The position numbers and the translations under genes are program-made. Shown here piece after piece: positions 22,930 to 33,489 of a stretch of DNA of 64,000 bases. Source of the DNA: Pieris napi (taxonomy: Eukaryota > Arthropoda > Insecta > Lepidoptera > Pieridae); the NCBI RefSeq assembly GCF_905475465.1, contig NC_062255.1, positions 4,588,001 through 4,652,000 on the forward strand. Direction: 5' to 3'. Under the pieces are notes generated by a model. That model was not told the origin of the DNA. It saw only the letters and a program-made list of their open reading frames with translations, and searched no databases. Position 1 is the stretch's first letter; each line of letters begins with the position of its first letter.

Positions 22930-23765
22930 ACAAATCCTACACCTAACAAAATTACAAAGGACAGAATTAAAAAAAAATATATTAGATAGATATTGATGCA
23001 CCATCATATTGAAAGAAAGTTAAATGGGCGGCCCACACCGCTCGCATGAACATCTTATTTCGGCCATACAATGCGCAGAGGCGATGAGAACTTGGAGATA
23101 CTGTTCATGGTTTGTAACACAGAAGGCAAAATGTCATAAGATAATAATAATAAGATAAAGAATAATAATATCATAATGCGCTAGACAGAAACCGGTGGAG
23201 ACAGATTGTCCGCTCCGGAAGCTTCCTTGCTGTCCACGGCGCTCAGACATGAGCTGCCTATCGAACGATAGTGTATATAAAACGCATTCAGATTTGCAGT
23301 AAAACTAATTTTCGTGATCAATAGTATAGTTTACTTTTCAAATAGCGGTGCGAATGTATGGGCAACACATCAATCAATGAAAGTCAACTGTACTGTTTCA
23401 AATTGCTCCTATGGTCATTTATTATGAATACGTCGCTTTGTCAAGCAGGTGCAATTTGTTTCAACTCCTGTTTACCTTACGATTATGAGTTTGTCTATGG
23501 TGACACTAATATATTAAACATATTAAACAATAACGAAGTGTTTGGACTGAAACGTCCGTATTATACGACATAAGATTGTACTAATATGATTAACATTTAA
23601 TAAAGACATTTAATATGTTCAAGATTATTTAAAATATATGATTAGGTACTAAAATAATAACATGGCAAATTAGAATATTAATAAAATTAAACTTATAAAC
23701 ATAAACTAATAATAATAAAATAATATACATTTAAATAAATAACGAAACTTAACATAAACTAAAAT
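22930..23765. other. Intergenic DNA, no feature recognised
   Basis: A 71-codon plus frame (23358-23573) is unassigned. No shared repeat seen. Confidence 0.35.
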
Positions 23766-23769
23766 ATAT

Positions 23770-23985
23770 CATTAAAAGGCAGCGTTCCCCCTTTGAATCG
23801 CTAGACTAATTCTTTGTCCGAGGTAGCTGCCAGATCTTCGGTCTCCTGTGATGTCGACTAACCTTTTTGAAATTTCTTTAAAAAGCCTTAAAGCGCTAGG
23901 ACCCCACGGACCAAGGGTCTCGACACCGAATGGGACAAAATCATATTCAGAGCCCAGACCCCTGTATTTACATTTAATTATAAAA
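23770..23985 (-). mobile_element. Retroelement relic, AIQRGNAA family (best copy)
   Basis: The minus strand reads EYDFVPFGVETLGPWGPSA, then LFKEISKRLVDITGD and QRISLAIQRGNAA without an internal stop. This is the C-terminal tail of a reverse-transcriptase-bearing retroelement family; the catalytic domain is absent and I cannot name the clade. It serves as a reference for the four more decayed copies. Confidence 0.72.
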
Positions 23986-24039
23986 CGTAATTAATATGGT
24001 TAAAGTAAATAATAAAATAAAATATGTTTATTATGGAAT

Positions 24040-24370
24040 ATAAGATACAGGTATCACTTATTCCACGTCATTAAATTTGAATCGGTAGACATCCCTACTC
24101 ATCGGCAAAGAAGACAGAGGGTGTAGGCCGAGAGAAAAAGCCGGCGTAAAAAACTCTCGGTACTCTTTTAAAATCAAAAATTCAAAAATCATTTAATCAT
24201 ATAGGTAACACAATGTACACTTATGATCGTCAAAAAAGAGAAATGTATATGAAATGCTTCTAACTTTACATTTAGTGTTAGTTCTCAAATCAAGGGCGTA
24301 GAACGGAAGAGAAGAACTGGCAATAAACTCTCCGCCACTCTTTTTGTTCGCCAAGATCGTTTACCATACT
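24040..24370 (-). mobile_element. Non-LTR 3' region, SGGEFIASSS family
   Basis: The minus strand has AAAGAGTGGCGGAGAGTTTA and TTGCCAGTTCTTCTC, then a tail ending in a TGTACATTGTGTTACC stretch. Same family as 28360-28560, 39160-39325 and 54685-55290. Confidence 0.65.
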
Positions 24371-24856
24371 TTTTACCTACTTTTACCTAGGGGCTGTGTT
24401 AGAACTAGGCTATCAGAACTAAGACAGCACGCAGGATTTGATTTTGATTTCTCATGTAGGCGCAATCCACACCATTTAAGCGTCATCTTACACGTACCAT
24501 AATAAATGGTTTTTAGGATACTTGATATCTAGAAAGATAAAACTGTCTTGATGTGTAATTAAAGCATGTCACGACATCCCTGTGTCGACATTACTGTAAT
24601 TAGATCCGTCGCTTTCTTCGCAGCCGCGGGTAATACGTGTCTTTATTTAAGAAAAAGGTATTGTGCTGTTCTCGATCGAGACTTTTTAACTTTTGTTAAT
24701 TACGTGAAAAATTCAATAATTTTCGAAAGGTATGGTTCTTTGTTATAAAATAAGTTTACTGCTATTTATTTGTCTCGTGAACGGTTTTTTGATTTATTTA
24801 TTTATATATTTATAAAAGATTGCCGACGCTAGGCACTCTGATACATTCTTCTTCTT

Positions 24857-25080
24857 ATAGTGCCATCTCCTTGCGAAGGTTGGCGATCATCATGGCTATT
24901 TTAATTTTGGATGCCGCGCTTCTAAACAATGACTTGGTGCTTTGACCAAACCATTGTCTCAAGTTTTTCAACCAGGACGTGAGTCTGCGGCCAGGTCTCC
25001 TTCTACCTGCCACTTTGCCTTGTATGATTAGTTGAAGGAGCTCATATTTTCTGAAACATTGTAACTTAAAAAAAAAACAA
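24857..25080 (-). pseudogene. RTE-like reverse transcriptase C-terminus
   Basis: The minus strand encodes QGKVAGRRRPGRRLTSWLKN, LRQWFGQSTKSLFRSAAS and MMIANLRKEMAL before the stop, a tail well known from lepidopteran endonuclease/reverse-transcriptase proteins. The same end occurs at 51190-51660 in the opposite orientation. Truncated: no catalytic part. Confidence 0.8.
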
Positions 25081-25179
25081 GATTTAATGTGACAAGTTAT
25101 AGGCAAACATAACAAACACGAAAAAAACGTATACGGTATTTACAATTTTCTTACAAAAACTTTTAAAACAAATTTAAAA

Positions 25180-25262
25180 ATTTTGATCCCTGTTGCAGTG
25201 TACCTTTAACGCTGGCAGCATTTCCTCGCTGTATTGCGATACTTATTCGCTAAGCCAGGTAC
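25180..25262 (-). mobile_element. Retroelement relic, AIQRGNAA family (3' tip)
   Basis: The minus strand reads RISIAIQRGNAASVKGTL followed by CAGGGATCAAAATT. The 110-codon plus-strand frame overlapping it (25193-25525) is T-rich and not a gene. Confidence 0.65.
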
Positions 25263-25269
25263 AGAACAC

Positions 25270-26640
25270 ACGCATTACGCACTTGAAACGAACCGAATGG
25301 GAAAAGGAAAAAAAAATGTTTTGTATATCTCACATTATATTTTTTTATTTAATTTTTTTTCTTTTATTATTTTGTGTGTTTATGTGTGTGTTTTTGTTTG
25401 CAATAAATGATATGTCTATGTCTATATTAAACATACACGAAGTTCTCTCCTGTGTTATTACTAACCTTATTAGGATAACAAAAGCAGAAATAGGGTTAAG
25501 TGGCTCTCAACCACCCTTTAATTAAGCGATCCACGTGGAGTCTAATAAAGGATTCAAATAGTTTGGAAAGATATAAACACACATTACATAGAAGTTTCTC
25601 GAACCTCGAAGTAATTTAAGTTGGTACAATCATGAAGTACACAATTCCATTCGTAAGCAAACTTGAATCCCGTATAAGTTAAATTGTGAATAAATGATTT
25701 TTTTGTGTGGGAACTTGTGTTTCAGTATATCTTATATCAAATGTAATTTAAGTACTTAAACTATGTAATAAATATATAGATTTAAAGTGTCACTTACACA
25801 AGCGGACTTTTTTAATATAGATATTTAACAATGTTAATTTCAGCGGATTTAACTAGATTTTATTAATGGTGGAACAATAATTTTACATTACCTGATCGAA
25901 ACGAATGTTATCACAAAGATATCTGCCGAAGGGCGGCTACGAGACTTTCTTAAATAATTAGTAGGTTATTCGACAAATATTAAATTTATTATATTGACTA
26001 TAAATCAATTGAAGTACGCTGTAATTGCCACGCAACAGACATTTAAAAATACAATTACGTAGTCGGTAGTTCATACAGCGATTACATTTTTAAAGGCAAG
26101 GTGCCTTTATAGCGTGGGCGACTATTTAGACCATAAGTTTGACATAGTCTAGTCGACAAGTTGAAAATGGAACAAAATAGAGATACTGCTCTTAAAATTA
26201 TGTGCGATACCTTATTGGATCCGGAATGATGTCTAGAAAAATGTGCTAAAAGCGTGTATTAGCACATAAAAAATTGCAAAAGTAATACACAATTAAAGAT
26301 GAAAAAAAAATGTAATTTAATTTTTTGCCAATATTTAATAAACTATTAATATTTAAGAAATTTCAAAAAAAGATTCTAAAAGAGGAGGAAATTTCCAATA
26401 AAAAACTCGGTACTCTCGGAACTCTATCTCCATTATTTATAGTTTTAATTTAACGCTGAAAATATAACAACAATTATAAGTAACCTTATTATTATGGCAT
26501 TAATATGACATTTGCATGGCAATTTTTATATGCTGATTTTTATAATTCATTGATCTGAATGTAACACTTTCTTTGCAAATTAACGATGTTTTTATTATTT
26601 ATAAGAGTATATGTACACTGTATAATATTATTAAACCTTG
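25270..26640. other. AT-rich intergenic DNA, no feature recognised
   Basis: No repeats shared with the window apart from a faint AAAAACTCGGTACTCT echo of the 24.1 kb element at about 26400. Confidence 0.4.
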
Positions 26641-26649
26641 TTAAACTAT

Positions 26650-26930
26650 CAGATACATAATCCCCCTATAACGCGGTAGACAGTTTTTTTGTGAACAATT
26701 CAAAAGCTAGGAACACGTATTTAATAAAGTATTTAGTTTAATTTTATAACACAATTGAAATATGTATACGCAAAACTAATTATGGACTTGACAACATTAT
26801 AAATTTCACACTACATAAATAAAACTTGAGAATTCTTCGCTAGGAATTTCGAGTTGTATGGGGGAAGGAATTCGCGTTATACGAAAACGCGTTATAGGGG
26901 TACCGTGTTATAACTCTACTGTACTTATAT
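26650..26930. mobile_element. Pogo/Tigger-like non-autonomous element
   Basis: The left end reads CCCCCTATAACGCGGTAGAC. The right end, reversed, reads ACAGTAGAGTTATAACACGG then CCCCTATAACGCG. Inverted ends with a CAGT-like tip and a 'TATAACGCG' core resemble pogo/Tigger termini. No transposase frame is present. Confidence 0.45.
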
Positions 26931-27202
26931 TTCTCAACTTAACAATTTAGAGAAACTGAACTGAAGAAAAATAAAACGCAGATCGATTGACCCTTAAATG
27001 TTTTTAGATTGTCTATTTATAAAATTTATTGTTCCCCTTCTTACGATAAATGGCCACTTTACCGTAACCGGTGTTCGTAATGTTTTTTAGAGTTAAGAGT
27101 AAAAATATAGATAGTATGGAATAAATCGCTTTGCCACTTACACTAGCTGATTTTAATATATCAGTCGTATATCAATTTCAAATGTTTCAAAACAAAACCG
27201 TT

Positions 27203-27483
27203 CTGCCTTGCGATTCTGTAACTCACTTTTCGAGCTAACACAGCGGTTTTCGCAGCGGCGGTCGCGCTTAAATCAGTCATGAAGCAGTCATTTTATGATT
27301 TGGTATTCTGATAAGGCACCTCCTTGTAGATTATTGTTTATCATAATGCCAAATCGTTAAATGACTGCTTTACGAATGATTTGAGTGCGACCGCCGCTGA
27401 GAAAACCGCTGTGTGAGCAATCAATAGTTCGTTACCGCAATCGGGCGGTAACGAACTATTATAGTAAAGTGAGTGATACGTTG
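27203..27483. mobile_element. Foldback element with an inserted hairpin
   Basis: The left end CTGCCTTGCGATTCTGTAAC with GCAGCGGCGGTCGCG is mirrored by CGACCGCCGCTGAG and AAAACCGCTGTGTGAG at the right. The right terminal repeat is interrupted at 27420 by a perfect hairpin (arms 27423-27438 and 27445-27460) before AAGTGAGTGATACG resumes it. Relatives: 7171-7232 and 62146-62339. Confidence 0.72.
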
Positions 27484-27987
27484 TGTATATATTTCTGGTT
27501 TCAAATAAACAAAATACTAAAATTATAGTAGTAAATATTCTCTGTCTCATCTATGACACATTGTTTCACAATACATAACCAATTTACGTTCAGTTAGACT
27601 GATTTAATTATAAATAAGAGTAACCGAAACCTTCCGTCAATTAATAAGGATACTAGAACACTATCTGAATAAAATCTTGATACGGATATTGAAATTCTGT
27701 TCACGTTTTATAACTCCAATTTCAAATCGGACACGACAAGGATAAAGTGAATTTTCGAAGCGGAAATAGAAGATGACTACGTTTAGGTTAGGTTAAGTGA
27801 CAGTTTCAGCATTTTCAGTGCACTTTGTAATGAAATAAAAATAGTCTGTATTCGAGTACTTCATAATCGGGATTTCAAAGTCCATGTCATTATGTTTAAC
27901 ATTACAGTTTGTGTTTCCACCACACCAACTACTTTCTATTTAGGATCATGTATATAATAAATAAATAAATAAATTAGTACACGACGG

Positions 27988-28275
27988 AGTGAAATCTCCT
28001 CCAAATTACTCCACTAGTCTCTCATCCTCGCCAGCATTTTCCAATCCTTCCCCGCTATCCCTTTTATTCTATTTTCCCAGGGTTCTGGTGGGCGTCCTCT
28101 CTTTTTTCTTCCCACTGGGCATTCCATGTAAGCGTGTTTTTGACCCATCATCACAAACGCGGGAAATGTTGCCCCATTTCCCCTTTTTGTGTTACGACGT
28201 CTGTTTTGTTTGTAAGGCCTCGTATAACACCGTTTTTAACATTGTCTTTAAGTTTCAACCTGCCTGCTGATAGAG
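27988..28275 (-). pseudogene. RTE-like reverse transcriptase C-terminus
   Basis: The minus strand contains GRKKRGRPPEPWENRIKG, AGKDWKMLARMRD and WSNLEE, matching the G-R-P-x-x-R-W...W...A-x-D-R...W tail of RTE-type LINE proteins. A stop interrupts it. The frames on the plus strand here (27989 and 28134) are shadows. Confidence 0.65.
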
Positions 28276-28359
28276 GACAAATCTTTGTTTTTAATTTATT
28301 TTATTATTGTTTATTACTTAAGATGTCATGTGGAACAAGGTGTAATGGTTGCAGCTCCT

Positions 28360-28560
28360 TACAAGCGTTGTGTAAAACAAAAAACTTGGCGATCAAAAAG
28401 AGTGGCGGAGAGTTTATTGCCAGTTCTTCTCTTCCGTTCTACACCCTTGATTCGCGAATTGGCAGTAAATGTAAAATTAGAAGGATTTAATGTATATTTA
28501 TTTTTTGACGGTCATAAGTGTACATTGTGTTACCTATATGAGTAAATGATTTTTGACTTT
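28360..28560 (+). mobile_element. Non-LTR 3' region, SGGEFIASSS family
   Basis: AAAGAGTGGCGGAGAGTTTA, TTGCCAGTTCTTCTC and a tail with GTACATTGTGTTACCTATAT and TTTTTGACTTTTGA. The 3' end of the family whose coding end is seen at 54685-55290. Confidence 0.68.
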
Positions 28561-28624
28561 TGAAGAATAGAAATGGAAATATAGTGTAACAAAATTAAGT
28601 TCACGTAGATTATGCAACTGTTGC

Positions 28625-28985
28625 AAGAATATGGTCATAAGTTCTATAATCCCTAGTTCTACCCCGTGCAGAGGACGTGAGTCTCCATCGCGATCGGTCT
28701 TGAGCCTCATATTTAACCTAGATCCAAGTCTTTCCGGCTCTCTTTACCTCATCTGCAACTGTTCGACGCCAGGCTTGCTTGACAGTCATACTTTCCTCGC
28801 GGGTTCCTATAGCTTGCTTTTGCGAATCTCTTCGAAGTGTTTGGCTTATTTCCCCTTGCTTCGCTTGACTGCTGGCTAATCGGGTTTTCAATTCTATTAA
28901 ATATTCTTTATCTATTGAATGGATCCTGCGAAAATGGAGCAACAAAGTAACTTGTTTGTCAATCTTTTCTATGCGCATTTAAAAC
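28625..28985 (-). pseudogene. LINE reverse transcriptase C-terminus
   Basis: The minus strand reads KQAWRRTVADEVKRAGKTW and, after a stop and frame slip, AQDRSRWR, the characteristic end of a lepidopteran LINE pol protein. It abuts a SINE fragment at 28968. Not a working gene. Confidence 0.66.
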
Positions 28986-29125
28986 TTGCTCGCACGGAAC
29001 AACATCGCGAGAAAACCAGTCTCTAGTCATGTCTAAGAACCAAAAGTAGACGTGTCATGCACAGTTGGCTGACCTACTTGCTTATAAAAGAAAAACTATG
29101 CAAACAGACACAACCGGAGGTCAAG
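28968..29125 (+). mobile_element. tRNA-derived SINE (family 1) fragment
   Basis: Starts within the SINE body (TATGCGCATTTAAAACTTGC), then CGCGAGAAAACC, GTGTCATGCACA and a degraded tail. The tRNA-like head is missing. Confidence 0.6.
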
Positions 29126-29259
29126 AAGAGGGTTGAACAAAATCTGTATTATTATTAGTTTGACTATAATGAATTATACCAATAGTACTAATAGCATGAC
29201 TTATTGAGTTAAATTATGCAATAATCCGCAATATTGAATACAATATATATACTATACTA

Positions 29260-29490
29260 GCTGTTCCCGCCACGCTTCGCTGTGGCACATTGTAATTGAA
29301 TGGTTGAGAAATGAGAAACAAAACAAAGAATACATATAAGTTTAATTTTGAAACACTTGTGGAAAATAATGATAAAAACAATCCTTGATGCGGATATATA
29401 TCATGCTAAAATTTCCGCTCGATCGGTGCAGAACTTTTTGAGTTTTTGAAGCGTACACAAACCAACATAACATATATATATATATGATAT
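29260..29490 (+). mobile_element. Helitron-like repeat fragment
   Basis: TACTAGCTGTTCCCGCCACG followed by TTCGCTGTGG is a common end of lepidopteran Helitron-like repeats. The other side ends in a TA-repeat. Confidence 0.45.
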
Positions 29491-29535
29491 ACCTATGTTT
29501 TACTATCAAACATAAATAAACATTTAGAAGCGTTA

Positions 29536-29735
29536 GAGCAGTGTTGGCTCAGTGGCTTCAACGTGGGTTCGAGGTCGTAGGCTCGATCCCTGTGTTGTGC
29601 ACCGATGGACTTTTTAAGCGTACATTTAACATTAGTTCGTACAGAAAGCACCATGAAGAAATGGCATGCCTTCGACCCACGCGACGGAGTGTGTCAGGCA
29701 CAAAAGGCTGATCACTTGCCTCTTATATACAAGAT
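29536..29735 (+). mobile_element. tRNA-derived SINE (family 1)
   Basis: GAGCAGTGTTGGCTCAGTGG (A box), B box GGCTCGATCCC, GTGCACCGATGGAC, a decayed body and GTGTCAGGCACA. The 3' third is missing and is followed by a 19-bp direct repeat (TACTGACAAGTCATAAG at about 29741 and 29766). Confidence 0.75.
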
Positions 29736-29758
29736 ACTCTTACTGACAAGTCATAAGA

Positions 29759-29830
29759 AATTCTTTACTGACAAGTCATAAGTGTACAATGTGTTACCTA
29801 CATGATTAAATGATTTTTTGAATTTTGATA
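29759..29830 (+). mobile_element. LINE 3' tail, SGGEFIASSS family
   Basis: AGTGTACAATGTGTTACCTA then GATTAAATGATTTTTTGA match the extreme 3' end of 28360-28560. A very short 5'-truncated copy. Confidence 0.55.
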
Positions 29831-29839
29831 TCTGACCCA

Positions 29840-30285
29840 GACCTAAAAGGTTTAAGCGCCGCTGTTTTTTTGTTTTAAGTTTTAAGCCACATTTAATTAT
29901 TATCCTTTTGTTGACGATTATCATTAAGTTAGAGTAATCACCATCTTTATCGTATCGACAATTAAACACACAACAAAATAATACACGACGATTTAGAATC
30001 GCACGGAGTAACACTAAGTTAAAATTACCCACAAAATTTGACTCCTATTATGACTATTTTTTTTATTTTTTTATTAGAAGCTCGACATTATATATTTTTC
30101 TTTCATTAATTATATATGGGTACCTAAAGAAAGTTGCATAAATAATACCTAATTCCTGAAAAACAATATTAATATTTTAATGAAAGTCATGCTTGAGGGT
30201 TTGGTCTTCATTGTCTCCAATACGTGTAATGAAAACTATTGAGAACGAACGAGAATATTTCCATTCATTAAATTCCTTTCAGTTC
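29840..30285. other. AT-rich intergenic DNA, no feature recognised
   Basis: Nothing shared with the rest of the window. A 93-codon minus frame at 29751-30032 includes the LINE tail and is unlikely to be real. Confidence 0.35.
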
Positions 30286-30291
30286 AACACT

Positions 30292-30702
30292 TCATTTCAT
30301 TTCATCACATTTTCCAACAGGTGAAGCAAGCAGCTGCGTTCCAAGTTCAAATTGTTTGCGATGTGACGGAAATCGAAAAATTATGCGAACGCAACCAACA
30401 TTAACTCTATTGATATCTAAGGAATACGTGATACGAATTTGTATAAACAAAGGACGAACCTGTACAGAACGTGACTCTAATATCAAATAATCATTTATCT
30501 CAGAAAAAGCGGGTAAAAATTCAGCTAATTCAAAAGCCGTAGTAATTAATTCATTTAAGACAATTGTTTGTAATTTTCTTAACATTTCGGAAATAGAAAC
30601 TTGACAGATATTTGCTAGAAACAAACAGAACAGAATACCTTTTAAGCGCAAAATAGATAAACATGTAGGGCAATAAGCCGTAGGCGTTGCAAGATATAAC
30701 AA
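30292..30702 (-). other. Orphan open frame, 136 codons, no family recognised
   Basis: The minus strand is open from ATG to stop for 136 codons. It is the longest frame in the window not explained by the transporter or a repeat. A hydrophobic stretch (GILFCLFLANICQVS) follows an N-terminal segment and could act as a signal or anchor; then come amphipathic helices (EMLRKLQTIVLNELITT) and a basic part. A frame this long is only mildly surprising by chance in this much AT-rich DNA. No promoter, splice sites or paralogue seen. Confidence 0.15.
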
Positions 30703-30709
30703 TCATACT

Positions 30710-30915
30710 TCAAATTTATGACGGACGAAGGTTGAAGAATGCCGAGAGAATGGGAAATAGCGATAGTAACAATTAGTTAAAACTAAGCTATTACAGAGCA
30801 ATTCTCAACATATGAAATATATGTAACATGAAATTACTTAATATAATCATTTGCCGATATAGTATATTTAGCTTATTATATTTTATAGACTTGTAATATT
30901 ATGTATTTTTAAGGT
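30710..30915. other. Intergenic DNA, no feature recognised
   Basis: Short stretch between the orphan frame and a LINE fragment. Confidence 0.3.
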
Positions 30916-30919
30916 TGAA

Positions 30920-31215
30920 CTTAAGGTTTAGCAGGTTGAAATGGACAAAAATTAATGGCAACAAGGAAAAGAGGAAGACAGAGAAAGTTATGGATACAGA
31001 TGATATAAAGACAATAGGAGGCACAACTTGAAGAAGAAGAGCTAACATTAAAAAAGAATGGAAGCAGCTGGAAGTGGCCTATGTGTGGACACGCGGATCA
31101 CCGAAACCGGCACATCTGATATATTACATTAAGTTGGGTTATGTAACTTAAACAAGTGTTTATATTTATTATACTGGATGAGAGCAATAAAGGCTTTATA
31201 ATAATAATAATAGTA
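30920..31215 (+). mobile_element. RTE-like LINE 3' end
   Basis: Decayed coding with GAGGAAGACAGAGAAAG and GATGATATAAAGAC, then a 3' UTR with GAGAGCAATAAAGGCTTTAT and a terminal (TAA)n run at about 31197-31212, the usual form of an RTE-class 3' terminus. Confidence 0.55.
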
Positions 31216-31219
31216 ATTT

Positions 31220-32860
31220 AGTACTAGAGCGACGGGCATAGACAAACCGTTGCACGATCATGCTCGGCATGAACAAATTTTTAAATAACAATTGTGATAG
31301 TAGTAAACTCTTCATAAGCACTAAGTATAGGGGTACCTCGTACGCCAAAAATCTATTTTATTTGTGCGTCAGTCTCTGCATCTCATCCATATAGCAGTTT
31401 TGTTGTTTTAGAATATGTGATACACTTTTAACTTTTTTTTATACACACTTTGGTTTTATAAAAATGTCGCGTAGCATGCCTCGTGACAAAGGACTTCTCT
31501 AACATTGTGTTGCAATTAATATCATTTTCCTGGAACCCCTTTGTACCTACGAGATTGTGGCTTGAAGAGATAATAGTACCTTAAAGCAGTGTACTGATTC
31601 AGTTTTTATAAAGCGATAATTTACGTCTAGAACACACTCTTAGAACAGCCAAGATTCTCAGGTGGGTTTCATAAATATTTATGTTACGCTTTCATGGCTA
31701 AACCGCTTAACCCATTTTAATTTAGGTGAATATTTTAAGACTTAGCTTAGGCTAATGTTATTGTGTCATCATATACGCTCGAGGCTTAGGAAGAAAGAAA
31801 AACTTTATTACACATAGCAAAAGAGATGTACAGTCAAAGACAAATTGCCTCCACACTAGGAGTTCCTGTGTCGTCGGCAATTATTCTCTTCCATTTGACA
31901 TAATTATGATAATAGGCACTTGAAGTAGTATCTATATTGGTCTTACTAATTTTACTACGGTTTGAGCATAAGTTTTAAATGATGTCACTTAAGTTTGTTA
32001 GCGAATGTATAAAGTTTTTGAATCGAGAGTGAAAATTTGGCTTTCGAGAAAGTGGTTTAAAATGAGAGGTTCTCTGAGAAAACCTTTTAGTTTTTGGCTA
32101 AAAAATGTGCGCTTACTACGCTACGCTTTTTGGGTTTGCGTTGTGTATATTTTGTTTCCAAAAAAGCTGGCATATTGCCATTAAGTATAGTAAGTATACT
32201 TACCATTAAGTATAGTATAGTCTTCATTAAACCTAAACACCACACCACACTTTAAAATCGTAAATTTTTGTTTAGTTTTTGTAATTTTAATTGTTTTGTT
32301 TAATATTTGTATAGCTGTTCGTGTATGTCTTGTTTGCCTACAAGTGCTTGTCACATTAATAACTGTATATTGTGATTCTTTTACCAATGTATCCGTGTGA
32401 CAAGCGCTGGCAAGCTTTTATCAATACAATCAATTCCATATATTTAATTTAAAAAAAAACATTATCAATTATTATTAATTTTCGTAACCAACAGAACAAG
32501 CGGCAGATAAGAAATACGAACTGTATCTAACGAACACTTCGTACTTCGCGCTAAGACGCGGTATTGGTTTGGAAACATAATAAAAATAAACCAATAAAGA
32601 TGTTCTACAAACGTAGAAACGTAGTGTTCCCCGAAGAATCAAATAACATTCCACTTTAGCGCGAAAGCCTTCTTTTAGGTGTTTACATAGTTTATTGCCT
32701 TTAACCTTATATTGAATTTCTCCTGTATTTACGTGCCATAATAGATTTCTCCGCGTGCTCGGTTACACGGTATCTAGTATTTTTTATGTGAGCAATAAAA
32801 TCTGAATTTCGCTAAAGGAATTGCTTCAAATTCTCTTTTCTTTTGGGATATATTTATAAG
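31220..32860. other. AT-rich intergenic DNA with a minor LINE tail
   Basis: At about 31795-31915 the minus strand ends ATGTGTAATAAAGTTTTTC, a retrotransposon-like 3' tail. Around 32173-32222 ATTAAGTATAGTA recurs within 40 bp. Nothing else recognised. Confidence 0.35.
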
Positions 32861-32976
32861 AATTGTTTATTTTTTTTAGCGCGCTGCTGGCCTTTTAAGA
32901 ATCGGTACGTTCTTTTCTTGTCATTGCCTTAATTACGCTCAGTTGTGGAACAACGGTGATACGGATTGTATTCTGC

Positions 32977-33011
32977 CCGAACCAATTTGACCCTAAGTCA
33001 AATTGGTTCGG
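32977..33011. repeat. Perfect hairpin, 14-bp arms, 7-bp loop
   Basis: CCGAACCAATTTGA / TCAAATTGGTTCGG around CCCTAAG. In the sister copy (6.8 kb) only the right-hand arm and loop have counterparts, so the left arm is extra. Confidence 0.88.
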
Positions 33012-33080
33012 CATTACTTCAATGGGTAGCGTGTTCCACATAGTGATGGTTCGCGGCCGAATTTTTTTTTTATGTAATAG

Positions 33081-33144
33081 GAGGCAAACGGGCAAGAGGC
33101 TCACGTGATGTTATCATCACGTGAGCCTCTTGCCCGTTTGCCTC
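33081..33144. repeat. Perfect hairpin, 30-bp arms, 4-bp loop
   Basis: The left arm starts GAGGCAAACGGGCAAGAGGC and the right arm is its exact reverse complement; the loop is TTAT. It includes TCACGTGA in each arm. The insertion splits the usual GATGTTA-AGTGATACCGCC of this LINE 3' UTR. Confidence 0.92.
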
Positions 33145-33489
33145 ATAAGTGATACCGCCGCCCATGGACATTGCCAGAAGGCTCGAAAGTGCGTTGCCGG
33201 TCTTTCAAGAATTGGTACGCTCTTTTCTTGTCATTGCCTTAATTACGCTCAGTTGTGGAACAACGGTGATACGGATTGTATTCTGCCTTGACGTCCGATG
33301 ATGAAACTCAGCTGCAGGTATTAGTCCGAACAACTCCTCTGAACACTCTCCATGTTAAATGCGGAAGAAGATGCAGAGAGATCCCACATGTCCATACAAC
33401 GACAAGGGATCAGATAGCTAGGAAAGTGACTGATCGTCAATTGTTTCATTGTAATTGGAGTAAAGAATTATATAATAATAAAAGTATCT

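Larger units (their letters stand above)
32868..33480 (-). mobile_element. Rearranged jockey-like LINE 3' fragment with snap-back insertions
   Basis: The minus strand has the LINE C-terminal coding (TGTTCAGAGGAGTTGTTCGG, parallel to RRECSEELYGLIPA at 2983-3282) and the 3' UTR. On the plus strand a block of about 70 bp (CAGTTGTGGAACAACGG to TTCTGCC) occurs at 32907-32977 and again at 33218-33288. One hairpin (32977-32990 / 32998-33011) and a second (33081-33110 / 33115-33144) interrupt the normal order, which is intact in the copy at 6688-6985. Confidence 0.75.

Noticed and set aside
25193..25525. 110-codon plus-strand frame with a hydrophobic stretch
   Set aside because: Starts in the antisense of a retroelement tip, and the hydrophobic part is the translation of a T-rich run.
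27989..28270. 93-codon plus-strand frame
   Set aside because: Shadow of the minus-strand RTE-like reverse-transcriptase tail.
28134..28545. Overlapping 118- and 86-codon plus-strand frames
   Set aside because: They span an antisense LINE fragment and a LINE 3' region.
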